A stretch of 35,152 bases of DNA from an uncultured Actinomycetes bacterium. Lineage in GTDB: Bacteria; Actinomycetota; Actinomycetes; Mycobacteriales; Mycobacteriaceae. The position numbers were made by a program, and so were the translations under genes. The stretch spans positions 1-35,152 of the forward strand of contig CAIRCP010000121.1 of NCBI GenBank assembly GCA_903877095.1, in the 5' to 3' direction. The notes beneath the pieces are model-generated. The model saw only the letters and a program-made list of their open reading frames with translations. It was not told the origin of the DNA and searched no databases. Shown in pieces: positions 25,396 through 35,102 of this stretch; position 1 is the stretch's first letter; the number at the start of each line of letters is the position of its first letter.

Positions 25396-25790
25396 CCTCG
25401 GCGGGCGTTCTCGACACGTCGGTGTTCATCGCTCAGGAGAGCGGGCGACCGCTCGATGTGTCACTTCTTCCCGACCAAGTCGCGACGACGGTGGTCACAT
25501 TGGCCGAACTCAATCTCGGTGTGCTGGCGGCAATTTCGGGCGACGTCCGTGCTCAGCGGTTGGCCACGCTCGACGCGATCGCCGATATTGCGGCGCTTCC
25601 GGTCGACGAAGATGCGGCGCGCATGTGGGCCCGTCTGCGCATTCACCTGGCCGAGACCGGCCGGCGTGTCCGCATCAATGACTTGTGGATCGCCGCGGTC
25701 GCAGCCTCCCGCGGCCTGCCCGTCGTAACCCAGGACGGCGACTTCGATGCGCTCGACGGGGTGGCTGGACTGGACGTCATTCGCGTCTAG
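25392..25790 (+). CDS. vapC5: Type II toxin, PIN-domain ribonuclease (VapC5-like)
   Basis: The 132-residue protein is a PIN-domain nuclease with the conserved acidic residues in LDTSVFI (Asp8), TLAELNLGVL (Glu), RINDLWIAA (Asp) and TQDGDFDAL (Asp). It matches remembered M. tuberculosis VapC5 (Rv0627) almost continuously, for instance DAARMWARLRIHLAE and GRRVRINDLWIAAVAAS. VapC toxins cleave specific RNAs when freed from VapB; the target is not known from sequence. The ATG at 25392 overlaps the antitoxin stop by 4 bp. It lies 48 bp before recC, and in M. tuberculosis vapBC5 is also a neighbour of recBCD (from memory). Confidence 0.92.
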   Translation: MTSAGVLDTSVFIAQESGRPLDVSLLPDQVATTVVTLAELNLGVLAAISGDVRAQRLATLDAIADIAALPVDEDAARMWARLRIHLAETGRRVRINDLWIAAVAASRGLPVVTQDGDFDALDGVAGLDVIRV

Positions 25791-25823
25791 CCGGTCATCG
25801 AGTTCGGTGTCGGTGGCCCCGTC

Positions 25824-25829
25824 TACGGT
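25824..25829 (+). promoter_or_regulatory. Possible -10 box for the recCBD operon
   Basis: TACGGT fits TANNNT and ends 9 nt before the recC ATG at 25839, so any leader would be only a few bases long. No ribosome site is visible. Read-through from vapBC is also possible across the 48-bp gap. Confidence 0.35.
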
Positions 25830-25838
25830 GGTCCCACG

Positions 25839-28800
25839 ATGGCCTTCCATATTCACCGCGCGGAACGCACCGAAGTCCTCGCGGACGGGCTGGGGGAACT
25901 GCTGGCCACGCCACCCGCCGACCCGTTCGCCGAGGATCTCGTCGTCGTACCCGCCCGCGGGGTGGAGCGGTGGCTGTCCCAGCAGCTCTCGCATCGACTC
26001 GGCTGCGGATCGGGCGCCGACGGCGTATGCGCCGGGGTGGCCTTCCGCTCACCGGCGTCGCTGATCGCGGAAATCACCGGCACCCGCGAGGACGATCCGT
26101 GGTCGCCGGAGGCCATCACCTGGCCGCTGCTGGAGGTGGTGGACGCCAGCCTGTCCGAGCCGTGGGCGCGCACGCTGGCCACCCATCTCGGCGAGTTCAG
26201 CGCCGGCGACGAGCAGAGGGAAGTGCGGCAGGGCCGCCGCTACGCGGTGGTGCGGCGGCTCGCCGGGCTGTTCGCGTCCTATGCGCGGCAGCGCCCGGAC
26301 CTGCTGGCCGGCTGGCTGTCGGGCCGCACCGGCGGTCTCGACGACGACCTGGCCTGGCAGCCGCACCTGTGGCGCCGGCTGGTCGAGGTGATGGGGTTCG
26401 ACCCCCCGCACGTCCGGCATGCCAAAACGGTTGAGCAGCTGCATGATTCGGGCGCCGATCAACTGCCGGAGCGGATCTCGCTGTTCGGCTACACCCGGCT
26501 GTCGGCCACCGACATCGAACTGATCGACGCGCTCGCGGCCCACCATGAGGTGCACCTGTGGCTGCCGCACCCCAGCGCCGGTCTGTGGCAGAGCCTCGCC
26601 GACGTGCACGGCGTGGTCGACCGCCGTGACGACCAGACCCACCGCCGCGTCGGACACCCCCTGCTGGCCACTCTCGGCCGGGATCTGCGCGAACTGCAGC
26701 GCAGCCTGCCCGCCGACCCGGCGACCGACGTGTTCCTGGCCGGCGCAGAGCACCCCGACACGCTGTTGGGCTGGCTGCAGTCCGACATCTCCGCCAATGA
26801 GGTTCGGCCGCAGGGGCGTTCACGTCGAACGGCGGACCGTTCGGTGCAGGTGCACAGCTGCCACAGCCCGGCCCGGCAGGTCGACGTGCTGCGTGAGGTG
26901 CTGCTCGGACTGCTCGCCGACGACGAGACGCTGGAGCCCCGCGACATCCTGGTGATGTGCCCGGACATCGAGACGTACGCGCCCCTGATCACCGCCGACT
27001 TCGGCCTCGGCGAGGTGGTTCCCGACGGGCATCCGGCCCATCAACTTCGCGTCCGGTTGGCCGACCGGTCGCTGGTCCAGACCAACCCGCTGCTCGCGGT
27101 GGCGTCGGAGTTGCTCACGCTGGCCGGAAGCCGGGTGACGGCTTCGGAAGTGCTCAATCTCGTCCAGAGTGAACCGGTGCGGGCCCGGTTCGGCTTCACC
27201 GATGACGACCTGGACGACATCACCTCCTGGGTGCGGGAGGCCAACATCCGGTGGGGGTTCGACAAGGAGCACCGGGAGCCCTATGGGTTGAGCTTCGTCC
27301 ACCACACCTGGCGGTTCGGCATGAACCGCATCCTGGCCGGGGTGGCGCTTTCCGACGACTCGCAGGCCTGGATCGACGCCACCCTTCCGCTGGACGACGT
27401 GGGCAGCAACCGCGTCGAATTGGCCGGGCGGCTGGCCGAATTCGTCGACCGGCTGCAGCAGGTCGTGGGCGCGCTGACCGGAACCAGGCCGCTGCGTGAC
27501 TGGCTGACCACGCTGGCCGAGGGCATCACGCTGCTCACCCGGGTCGCCGATGACGACGCCTGGCAGCTCAGCCAGTTGGAGCGGGAGTTCAACGACGTCA
27601 TCGCCCGCGCCGGGTCGCGGGCCGACACGTTGCTTCGGCTCACCGACCTCCAGCAGTTGCTGCGCCGGCAGTTGGCGGGCCGGCCCACCCGGGCCAACTT
27701 CCGGACCGGCACCCTGACGGTCTGCACGATGGTGCCGATGCGGTCGGTGCCGCACCGGGTGGTGTGCCTGGTCGGACTGGACGACACCGTCTTCCCGCGG
27801 ATCGGCGTTGTCGACGGCGACGATGCGCTGGCCCGCGAACCGCGCACCGGGGAGCGCGACGTCCGCTCCGAGGACCGCCAACTGCTGCTCGACGCGGTAT
27901 GCGCGGCCACCGAGACGCTCGTCATCACCTACACCGGCGCCAACGAGTTCACCGGGCAGCCGCGCCCGCCGGCAGTGCCGCTCGCCGAACTGCTCGACGC
28001 GCTGGACGCCACCACCGAGGGCAAGGTCCACGAGGACATCGTGACGCGGCATCCGTTGCAACCCTTCGACATCCAAAATGTGGAGCCCGGTGGCGTCGTC
28101 AAGGACCTACCGGGACCGTTCACCTTCGACGCGACCGTGCTGCGGGCCGCCCGCGCTGCGGAGGGCGACCGCCAGGAGCCTCAGCGGTTCGCCGAGGGAC
28201 CGCTGCTGCCGCAGCCCACCGGAGACGTGTCGCTGGCCGATCTGGCCGGCTTCTTCAAGGATCCGGTCAAGGGTTTCTTCCGAGCTCTGGATTACACCCT
28301 GCCCGCCGACGTCGAGGGTGTCGGGGATGCTATCCCCGTCGACATCAACGCACTCGAGCAGTGGACGGTCGGCGACCGCATACTCGCCGACATGCTGCGA
28401 GGCATGAGTCCCGAGCGGGCGCTCAATGCCGAATGGTGCCGCGGCACATTGCCTCCCGGCCAGATCGGCTGGCGTACCGCGCGCACGATCCGGGATCGGT
28501 CGGCGATGCTGGCGGAGGAGGCGGCGGCGCTGCGCACGCCGCCGGCCCGCGCTGTCGACGTCGACATCGATCTGGGTGCCGGCCGGCGTCTCACCGGGAC
28601 GGTGTCGCCGGTCTACGGTGAGCGCCTGGTCTCGGTGACTTACTCGAAGCTCGACGGCAAGCACCTGCTGGCAGCCTGGATTCCGTTGCTGGCCTTGGCT
28701 GCTCACGATCCCGACCAGATGTGGACGGCGGTGTGCATCGGCCGTCGCCCCAGGGGTGAAGGAGCGCGGCGCGAGACCATCGGCTGCCCGGACGCCCCGG

Positions 28801-29141
28801 CGGTCGATCTGCTGCGGGATCTGGTGGCGATCTACGACGCCGGGCGCCGGGAACCGATTCCATTGCCGCTCAGGACGTCCTTCGCCTGGGCGGAGGCCCG
28901 CATCGGGGGCAGCGATCCGGTCTATGCGGCGACTTCCAAGTGGAAGTCCGGCGAGCAATTCCCCAATGAGGACAAGCACCCGCCGCACGCGCGGGTGTGG
29001 AAGTCCGGCGCTCCGCTGAAGGTCCTTCTCGACCCGGTGCGGCCTGGTGAAGAGCATCCCGGGGAGACCACTCGGCTCGGGGCCTATGCGGCTCGGCTGT
29101 GGCTGCCGTTGCTCCAATCTCTGAACGGGGGCAGGAGATGA
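25839..29141 (+). CDS. recC: Exodeoxyribonuclease V gamma subunit RecC
   Basis: The 1100-residue protein is the non-catalytic helicase-like subunit that holds RecB and RecD and scans for Chi sites in RecBCD. The N-terminus is typical (MAFHIHRAERTEVLADGLGELL, VVVPARGVERWLSQQL). Other family segments include LFGYTRLSATDIELIDALA, DILVMCPDIETYAPLI, VCTMVPMRSVPHRVVCLVGLDD and the C-terminal WKSGAPLKVLLDP. It lacks intact Walker motifs, as normal for RecC. The length is close to that of E. coli RecC. Its stop overlaps the recB start by 4 bp (ATGA). In mycobacteria RecBCD acts mainly in single-strand annealing, while AdnAB does most end resection (known). Confidence 0.95.
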   Translation: MAFHIHRAERTEVLADGLGELLATPPADPFAEDLVVVPARGVERWLSQQLSHRLGCGSGADGVCAGVAFRSPASLIAEITGTREDDPWSPEAITWPLLEVVDASLSEPWARTLATHLGEFSAGDEQREVRQGRRYAVVRRLAGLFASYARQRPDLLAGWLSGRTGGLDDDLAWQPHLWRRLVEVMGFDPPHVRHAKTVEQLHDSGADQLPERISLFGYTRLSATDIELIDALAAHHEVHLWLPHPSAGLWQSLADVHGVVDRRDDQTHRRVGHPLLATLGRDLRELQRSLPADPATDVFLAGAEHPDTLLGWLQSDISANEVRPQGRSRRTADRSVQVHSCHSPARQVDVLREVLLGLLADDETLEPRDILVMCPDIETYAPLITADFGLGEVVPDGHPAHQLRVRLADRSLVQTNPLLAVASELLTLAGSRVTASEVLNLVQSEPVRARFGFTDDDLDDITSWVREANIRWGFDKEHREPYGLSFVHHTWRFGMNRILAGVALSDDSQAWIDATLPLDDVGSNRVELAGRLAEFVDRLQQVVGALTGTRPLRDWLTTLAEGITLLTRVADDDAWQLSQLEREFNDVIARAGSRADTLLRLTDLQQLLRRQLAGRPTRANFRTGTLTVCTMVPMRSVPHRVVCLVGLDDTVFPRIGVVDGDDALAREPRTGERDVRSEDRQLLLDAVCAATETLVITYTGANEFTGQPRPPAVPLAELLDALDATTEGKVHEDIVTRHPLQPFDIQNVEPGGVVKDLPGPFTFDATVLRAARAAEGDRQEPQRFAEGPLLPQPTGDVSLADLAGFFKDPVKGFFRALDYTLPADVEGVGDAIPVDINALEQWTVGDRILADMLRGMSPERALNAEWCRGTLPPGQIGWRTARTIRDRSAMLAEEAAALRTPPARAVDVDIDLGAGRRLTGTVSPVYGERLVSVTYSKLDGKHLLAAWIPLLALAAHDPDQMWTAVCIGRRPRGEGARRETIGCPDAPAVDLLRDLVAIYDAGRREPIPLPLRTSFAWAEARIGGSDPVYAATSKWKSGEQFPNEDKHPPHARVWKSGAPLKVLLDPVRPGEEHPGETTRLGAYAARLWLPLLQSLNGGRR

Positions 29142-32100
29142 ATACCGCCGCGCAGGAGCCGGCACCCTTCGAGTTGCTGGGCGCGCTGCCGACGCCCGGA
29201 TCCACCACCGTCCTGGAAGCCAGTGCCGGCACCGGTAAGACCTTCGCGCTGGCCGCTCTGGTGACCCGATACATCGCCGAAGGCGTTGCGCCACTGGGCG
29301 ATATGTTGCTCATCACGTTCAGCCGCGCGGCCACCCAGGAGCTTCGCGACCGGGTGCGCCGGCAGATCGCCGACGCCTACCGCGCCTTCGACGACGCGAG
29401 TCTGTCCGGCGAGAACGAGGTGATCGACTACCTGCTGAAGGGCACGCCGGCGGAACTCGCCGCCCGCAAGGAGCGCCTCGGTGACGCGCTGGCCGGATTC
29501 GACGCCGCCACCATCGCGACGATCCACCAGTTCTGCAATCTGGTGCTCACCTCGCTGGGCGTGGCCGGGGACGCCGACGCCGGCGTCGAACTGGTGGAGA
29601 GCCTGGACGAACTGATCGTGGAGATCGTCGACGACCTGTACCTCGCCCGCTTCGGTAAAGAGCGCGACGAGCCCCCACTGCCGTACAAGCGGGCGCTGAA
29701 GATCGCCCGCGAAGTGGTGGCCAACCCGTCGACCGACCTGCGTCCGCGCGATCCCGAACCGGACGGCCACGCCGCGGCGTGCATCGGCTTCGCCGAGGCG
29801 GTGCGCAAAGAGATCGAGATCCGTAAACGCCGCCAGGGCATCCTGGGATATGACGACCTGCTGACCCGTCTGGCCGAAGCCCTGGACGCCGACGACTCCC
29901 CGGCCCGCGACCGGATGAGCAACCGATGGCCCATCGTCATGGTCGACGAGTTCCAGGACACCGATCCAGTGCAGTGGAAGGTCATCGACCTCGCCTTCAA
30001 CCGAGCCGCAACGGGGGCCTCCACCCTGGTCCTCATCGGAGACCCGAAACAGGCGATCTATTCCTTCCGCGGCGGGGACATCCACACCTATCTCTCCGCC
30101 GCCGACACCGCGGGCCGCAAGCAGACCATGCGAACCAACTGGCGAAGCGACGCCGCCCTGGTCGACCGGCTTCAGGTGGTGCTGGGCGGTGTGGCGCTGG
30201 GCGATCCGCGGATCGTGGTGCGCGACGTCGCGGCCAAACATCCGGGCACTCGGCTGGCCGGTGCGCCGCACCCCGACCCCTTCCGGCTGCGGGTCGTCTC
30301 GCGTTCCACCTTCGGCAAGACCGGCGACAAGATGGTGGCCATCGACGATCTGCGCTCGCACATCGGCAAAGACCTGGCTGCCGACATCGCGGCGCTGCTC
30401 GCCAGCCCGGCCACCTTCGACGGAAAACCGGTGCAGGCCGGCGATATCGCAGTGATCGTCGAGAAGCGCAAGGATGCCCGGGTGTGCTTCGCCGCGCTGG
30501 CCGAGGCGGGCATCCCGGCGGTCTACACCGGCGACTCCGACGTCTCCGACTCTCCCGCGTGCGACGACTGGCTGGCATTGCTGGACGCATTCGATCAGCC
30601 GCACCGCTCCGGGGTGGTCCGCGCAGCCGCGGCCACCATGTTTTTCGGCTACAGCGCCGAAGACCTGGCCCGCGAGGGTGATTCGCTGACCGACAGCGTC
30701 GCCGAGACCATCCGGGAGTGGGCCGACCATGCCCGCTCGTGCGGGGTGGCCGCGGTGTTCGAGTCCGCTCGGCTGCGTGGGATGGCCGACCGCGTGCTCT
30801 CCTATCGCGACGGCGAGCGCTACATGACCGACGTCGCGCACGTGACCCAACTACTTCAGGAGGCGGCGCACCGCGAGCACCTCACCCTGCCGGCGCTGCG
30901 CGACTGGCTGCGCGACCGCCGGGAGGAACCCACCCGCGGCACCGAGCACAACAAGCGCCTGGACCGCGACGCCGCCGCCGTCCAGGTCATGACCGTGCAC
31001 GGCAGCAAGGGCCTGCAGTTCCCCATCGTCTATCTGCCGTTCGCGTTCAACCGCAACGTTGCGCAGTACGACGAGATTCTGTTCCACGACAACGAGACTC
31101 GGTGCCTGCACATCGGCGGCCGGGGGAGCGACGATTACGCCGACGCCCAGGTGCTCGGCCGCCGGGAGGCCGCCGGCGACGACAGCCGGCTCATGTACGT
31201 GGCGCTGACCCGGGCGCAATCCCAGGTGGTGGCCTGGTGGGCGCCGTCGCGCGACGAACCCAACGGCGGACTGTCGCGGCTGCTGCGTGACCGTCGCCCC
31301 GGCGAGACGCGGATTCCGGATCAGTGCTCCACCAAGACGGTGACCGACGACGAGGCGCGGCAGCGGTTCGGGGCATGGGAGGCCGCCGGCGGTCCGGTGG
31401 TCGAGCAGTCCGTCATCGCGCGGATCGCCGGCATCCCCGCTGCGCCCACGCCGACGGGCTTGGCAGTGCGGCATTTCCACCGCGGCATCGACACGACGTG
31501 GCGGCGCACCTCGTACTCCGGGCTGGTCCGTTCGGCTCAGGAAGCGATCGGGGTGAGCAGCGAACCGGAGGTCGTCGAACTCGACGACGAGGTGGAAGAC
31601 ATCGCCATCGTCACCCCGGCTGATGCGGACACCGCCGCGGACATCCCTTCCCCGATGGCGGAACTGCCCGCCGGCGCGAAATTCGGCAGCCTGGTGCACG
31701 CCGTCCTGGAAACCTCCGATCCGCTGGCAGCCGACCTGCCTGAGGAGTTGCGCACCCGGATCGAGAAGCACTCGGTCTGGTGGCCGGTCGACGTGCCGGC
31801 CGCCGATCTCGCCGAAGCGCTGGTCCCGATGCACGACACCCCGTTGGGGCCACTGGCCGGTGATCTCACTCTGCGCGACATCGGCCTGGCAGATCGGTTG
31901 TGCGAGATGGACTTCGAGTTCCCGCTCGCCGGTGGCGATCTGCGGTCAGTCGGTCCCGACATCCGGCTGGCCGACGTCGGGCGCCTGCTCGCCCGGCACC
32001 TGCCGGCCGACGACCCGTTGGCCTCCTACTCCGCGCGCCTCACCGACGCCGCGCTGGGCGGCCAGTCGTTGCGCGGCTATCTCAGCGGTTCGATCGACGC

Positions 32101-32485
32101 GGTGCTGCGCATCCCCGCGGGCTCCGGCGAACACCGCTACCTGGTGGTCGACTACAAGACCAACTGGCTGGGCGAACCGGGGCGTTCGCTGACCGCCGCG
32201 GATTACACCCCGGCGCGGATGGCTGAGGCCATGCTGCACTCCGACTATCCGCTGCAGGCGTTGCTGTATTGCGTTGTGCTGCATCGCTTCCTGCGCTGGC
32301 GCCAGCCCGGCTACGATCCGGAGCGCCATCTCGGCGGGGTGCTGTATCTGTTCGTGCGCGGTATGTGCGGTCCGGACACCCCGGTCACCGGCGGACAGCC
32401 TGCCGGGGTGTTCAGCTGGCAGCCGCCCGCGGCGCTGGTGACCGCTCTGTCGGATCTGCTCGACGGCCGCAGGGCCGCCGCATGA
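29138..32485 (+). CDS. recB: Exodeoxyribonuclease V beta subunit RecB (helicase-nuclease)
   Basis: The 1115-residue protein has the SF1A helicase motifs in order: Walker A EASAGTGKTFALA (about 27-39), TFSRAATQELRDR, VDEFQDTDPVQW (about 268-279), GDPKQAIYSFRGGDI, TNWRSD, MTVHGSKGLQFPIVYLP and LMYVALTRAQSQVV. The C-terminal RecB nuclease has H854 (SLVHAVLE), D987 (SIDAVLR), D1005 and K1007 (DYKTN), plus the YPLQALLY motif, so both activities look intact. It unwinds 3' to 5' and cuts DNA in the complex. The start at 29138 overlaps the recC stop; the stop overlaps the recD start. Both are ATGA junctions. Confidence 0.96.
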   Translation: MNTAAQEPAPFELLGALPTPGSTTVLEASAGTGKTFALAALVTRYIAEGVAPLGDMLLITFSRAATQELRDRVRRQIADAYRAFDDASLSGENEVIDYLLKGTPAELAARKERLGDALAGFDAATIATIHQFCNLVLTSLGVAGDADAGVELVESLDELIVEIVDDLYLARFGKERDEPPLPYKRALKIAREVVANPSTDLRPRDPEPDGHAAACIGFAEAVRKEIEIRKRRQGILGYDDLLTRLAEALDADDSPARDRMSNRWPIVMVDEFQDTDPVQWKVIDLAFNRAATGASTLVLIGDPKQAIYSFRGGDIHTYLSAADTAGRKQTMRTNWRSDAALVDRLQVVLGGVALGDPRIVVRDVAAKHPGTRLAGAPHPDPFRLRVVSRSTFGKTGDKMVAIDDLRSHIGKDLAADIAALLASPATFDGKPVQAGDIAVIVEKRKDARVCFAALAEAGIPAVYTGDSDVSDSPACDDWLALLDAFDQPHRSGVVRAAAATMFFGYSAEDLAREGDSLTDSVAETIREWADHARSCGVAAVFESARLRGMADRVLSYRDGERYMTDVAHVTQLLQEAAHREHLTLPALRDWLRDRREEPTRGTEHNKRLDRDAAAVQVMTVHGSKGLQFPIVYLPFAFNRNVAQYDEILFHDNETRCLHIGGRGSDDYADAQVLGRREAAGDDSRLMYVALTRAQSQVVAWWAPSRDEPNGGLSRLLRDRRPGETRIPDQCSTKTVTDDEARQRFGAWEAAGGPVVEQSVIARIAGIPAAPTPTGLAVRHFHRGIDTTWRRTSYSGLVRSAQEAIGVSSEPEVVELDDEVEDIAIVTPADADTAADIPSPMAELPAGAKFGSLVHAVLETSDPLAADLPEELRTRIEKHSVWWPVDVPAADLAEALVPMHDTPLGPLAGDLTLRDIGLADRLCEMDFEFPLAGGDLRSVGPDIRLADVGRLLARHLPADDPLASYSARLTDAALGGQSLRGYLSGSIDAVLRIPAGSGEHRYLVVDYKTNWLGEPGRSLTAADYTPARMAEAMLHSDYPLQALLYCVVLHRFLRWRQPGYDPERHLGGVLYLFVRGMCGPDTPVTGGQPAGVFSWQPPAALVTALSDLLDGRRAAA

Positions 32486-34269
32486 GTGCCGCTGTGCCTG
32501 ATGGCCGGACCGACAGCGCCGACTGGCGGCGCAGCACCACCGCGGCCGGCCTGCTGCGCGTCTTCAACGACGCCGGCGCGCTGGAGGCCGCCGATGTCCT
32601 TGTGGCGCAACGGCTGACAGAGCTGGCCGGGGAGCCAGACGAGCGCGTCGCACTGGCCATCGCGTTCGTCGTCCGGGCGGTCCGGGGCGGGTCGGTGTGC
32701 CTGGATCTGGCCGCTGTCGCCGAGCAGGTGGGCGTGCCGGAGTTGCCCTGGCCGGACCCGGCCGACTGGCTGGCCGCGGTGGCCGGCAGTGCTTTGGTGT
32801 CCGATCCGACCGTGCTGCACCTCGATGCCGCTGATGGGGCCGGCCTGCTGTACCTGGACCGCTACTGGATCGAGGAATGCCGGGTCGCCGCTGACGTGCG
32901 GACGCTGGCCGCCACCGCCCGGACCGGGCCCGGCGTCGACATCGACCGGCTGTTCCCGACCGCCTACGCCGAACAGCGCGGCGCTGCGGAGTTGGCGCTG
33001 TCGCGGGCGCTGACCGTGCTGACCGGCGGTCCGGGCACCGGCAAGACCACCACCGTCGCCCGGTTGCTGGCGCTGCTGGCTGAACAGGCTCACCGCGCCG
33101 GACGACCGACCCCGCGGATCGCGCTGGCCGCCCCGACCGGCAAGGCCGCGGCCCGACTGCTGGAGGCCGTGCAGGCGGAGGTCGCCAAACTCGACCCGGC
33201 CGATCGCGACCGGCTCCCGGAGTTGCGGGCGACGACGTTGCACCGGCTGTTGGGCAGCCGTCCGGACACGTCGTCGCGCTTCCGGCACAACCGGGACAAC
33301 CGGCTTCCGCACGACGTGATCGTGGTCGACGAGACGTCGATGGTGTCGCTGACGATGATGGCCCGGCTGCTCGAAGCCGTCCGGCCGGACTCCCGGCTGC
33401 TGCTGGTGGGGGACCCCGATCAGTTGGCGTCGGTGGAAGCCGGCGCCGTGCTGGCCGATCTGGTCGACGGCCTGACCGGCCTGCCTGACAGCCCGGTAGC
33501 CCGGCTGGTGACGTCCCATCGTTTCGGGGAGTCGATCGGTGCGTTGGCCGCCGCCATCCGGGACGGCGACGCCGACGCCGCACTCGGCGTGCTGGGTGCC
33601 GCCGACCAGCACATCGAGTGGGTGGACACCGACCAGCCCGCCGGGGTTCTGCGGAAAGTGCTTGTGCCGCAAGCACTAGCGCTGCGCGAGGCGGCGGTGC
33701 TCGGCGACGGCGCGGAGGCGCTGCGGACGTTGGAGCGCCACCGGATGTTGTGCGCCCACCGCCGCGGGCTGTTCGGGGTGGACCACTGGAACCGGCAGAC
33801 CGAACGCTGGCTGGCCGAGCAGACCGACACCCCGCTGTGGCAGGCGTGGTACGTCGGGCGCCCAGTCCTGGTGACCGCCAACGACTACGGGTCGAGTCTG
33901 TACAACGGGGACACCGGGGTGACGGTGTTGCGGGACGGCGCTCTGCGCGCGGTGATGGCGGTGCCCAACCCCGACGGTTCCGGTCCGCTGGAGTTCGCCA
34001 CCAGTCGGCTGTCCGACATCGAGACCATGCACGCCATGACGATCCACAAGAGTCAGGGCAGTCAGGCCGACGAAGTAACCGTGCTACTCCCCCCGGTGGA
34101 TTCGCGCCTGCTCACCCGGGAACTGCTCTACACCGCGGTGACCCGGGCCCGCGACAAGGTCCGCCTGATCGGCACCGCCGAGCAGGTGCGGGCCGCCATC
34201 GAACGGCGGGCGGTACGAGCCACCGGGCTGAGCCGTCGACTCGTCGCAAAGTTACGGGTACCGAATTGA
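32482..34269 (+). CDS. recD: Exodeoxyribonuclease V alpha subunit RecD (5'-3' helicase)
   Basis: The 595-residue protein is the SF1B helicase of RecBCD. It shows Walker A GGPGTGKTTTVARLL (about 181-195), APTGKAAARLLEAV, VIVVDETSMVSL (Walker B), LLVGDPDQLASVEAGAVLADL, TSHRFGESIG, TIHKSQGSQADEV and LYTAVTRARDKVRLIG. The N-terminal region (WLAAVAGSALV and LYLDRYWIEECRVAADV) is the family's RecB-contact domain. The length is normal. The ATG at 32482 overlaps the recB stop. The three rec genes therefore form one coupled unit, which would help equal synthesis of the subunits. Confidence 0.95.
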   Translation: MSAAVPDGRTDSADWRRSTTAAGLLRVFNDAGALEAADVLVAQRLTELAGEPDERVALAIAFVVRAVRGGSVCLDLAAVAEQVGVPELPWPDPADWLAAVAGSALVSDPTVLHLDAADGAGLLYLDRYWIEECRVAADVRTLAATARTGPGVDIDRLFPTAYAEQRGAAELALSRALTVLTGGPGTGKTTTVARLLALLAEQAHRAGRPTPRIALAAPTGKAAARLLEAVQAEVAKLDPADRDRLPELRATTLHRLLGSRPDTSSRFRHNRDNRLPHDVIVVDETSMVSLTMMARLLEAVRPDSRLLLVGDPDQLASVEAGAVLADLVDGLTGLPDSPVARLVTSHRFGESIGALAAAIRDGDADAALGVLGAADQHIEWVDTDQPAGVLRKVLVPQALALREAAVLGDGAEALRTLERHRMLCAHRRGLFGVDHWNRQTERWLAEQTDTPLWQAWYVGRPVLVTANDYGSSLYNGDTGVTVLRDGALRAVMAVPNPDGSGPLEFATSRLSDIETMHAMTIHKSQGSQADEVTVLLPPVDSRLLTRELLYTAVTRARDKVRLIGTAEQVRAAIERRAVRATGLSRRLVAKLRVPN

Positions 34270-34297
34270 TCACAAGTCCGTGTCTTGACTCGGACTG

Positions 34298-34990
34298 TTG
34301 CCCTCCCGCACCCGTCAATGGCTGACTCTGTTTACTGTGATGCTGCGCGACATCGTTGGTTCTCGGGCACCCGTAGCTGTTCGAGTGGGAGCTGCCCTTC
34401 TGGCCGGATTCAGTATGGCTCTGGTGACGGCGCTGAGCGGTAAACCGCACTATGCACCTGCAGCTGGTTGGATTACCACCTCTTCGGTCTTCCTGGCGTG
34501 GACATGGGCCGTCGTCTGGCGGATGGACGCGGCGGCGACCCACCGGCACGCGCTGCACTCCGAGAGTGACGGCACCCGCCACGCCTCCCACGTGATGGTC
34601 GCGGCCACCAGCCTGACAGGCTTCGCTGGGGTCGGCTATCTGCTCTACGCCACCTCGGGGGAAAAGCCCGATCTGGCGGCCGGAGTGGTCGGCATCATCA
34701 CCGTCTTCGGATCCTGGTTCGTCATCCACACCATCTTCATGCTCAGATACGCCCGGATGTACTACAACGCGCCTGACCCGCAGCAGCCGGGAATGGAGTT
34801 CGACGGCGATCCGCCGACGTACCTGGACTTCGCTTACGTCGCCTTCATGATCGGAATGTGTTACTCGGTGCCCGACAACGGGTTGAGCAGCAGGAGGCTG
34901 CGGATGCCCGTGTTGTCGCAGGGAATGGTTTCCTACGTGTTCGGGACATTCATCATCGCGATGACCCTGAACCTGGTGAGCGGGTTGTAA
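34298..34990 (+). CDS. DUF1345 family integral membrane protein
   Basis: The protein has up to 230 residues and about six hydrophobic helices (for example VGAALLAGFSMALVTAL, WITTSSVFLAWTWAVVW, VGIITVFGSWFVIHTIFML, MVSYVFGTFIIAMTLNLVSGL). The family-typical motifs are YARMYY and FAYVAFMIGMCYSVPD, the latter placing it in DUF1345. Function of the family is unknown. The start is uncertain: TTG at 34298 gives MPSRTRQWL; ATG at 34340 gives MLRDIVGSR; neither has a good ribosome site. It follows recD by 28 bp but no link to DNA repair is implied. Confidence 0.8.
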   Translation: MPSRTRQWLTLFTVMLRDIVGSRAPVAVRVGAALLAGFSMALVTALSGKPHYAPAAGWITTSSVFLAWTWAVVWRMDAAATHRHALHSESDGTRHASHVMVAATSLTGFAGVGYLLYATSGEKPDLAAGVVGIITVFGSWFVIHTIFMLRYARMYYNAPDPQQPGMEFDGDPPTYLDFAYVAFMIGMCYSVPDNGLSSRRLRMPVLSQGMVSYVFGTFIIAMTLNLVSGL

Positions 34991-35016
34991 GCCGTGCAGT
35001 GTCACTTCACCCCCGA

Positions 35017-35098
35017 GGTGCCTCACCTAAAAGTGAGCGCGAAGTAGTGGCTGGTGCCTCACGCATGGTGAGCGCGTGGGGGGCTTGCGCTACTTCGT
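35017..35098. repeat. Paired hairpin repeats in the terminal intergenic region
   Basis: GGTGCCTCAC occurs at 35017-35026 and 35053-35062. Each is followed after 5-6 nt by GTGAGCGCG, so each copy forms a CTCAC/GTGAG stem. CGAAGTAG after the first copy has its reverse complement CTACTTCG near 35091-35098, giving a larger symmetric structure. It may be a terminator, an operator pair or part of a dispersed repeat. I see no gene in 34991-35152. Confidence 0.6.
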
Positions 35099-35102
35099 CT
35101 TG

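Noticed and set aside
29084..30850. Long minus-strand open frame opposite recB (588 codons)
   Set aside because: It lies wholly against a clear recB with all helicase motifs; its composition is the typical antisense shadow of GC-rich codons and shows no recognisable domain.
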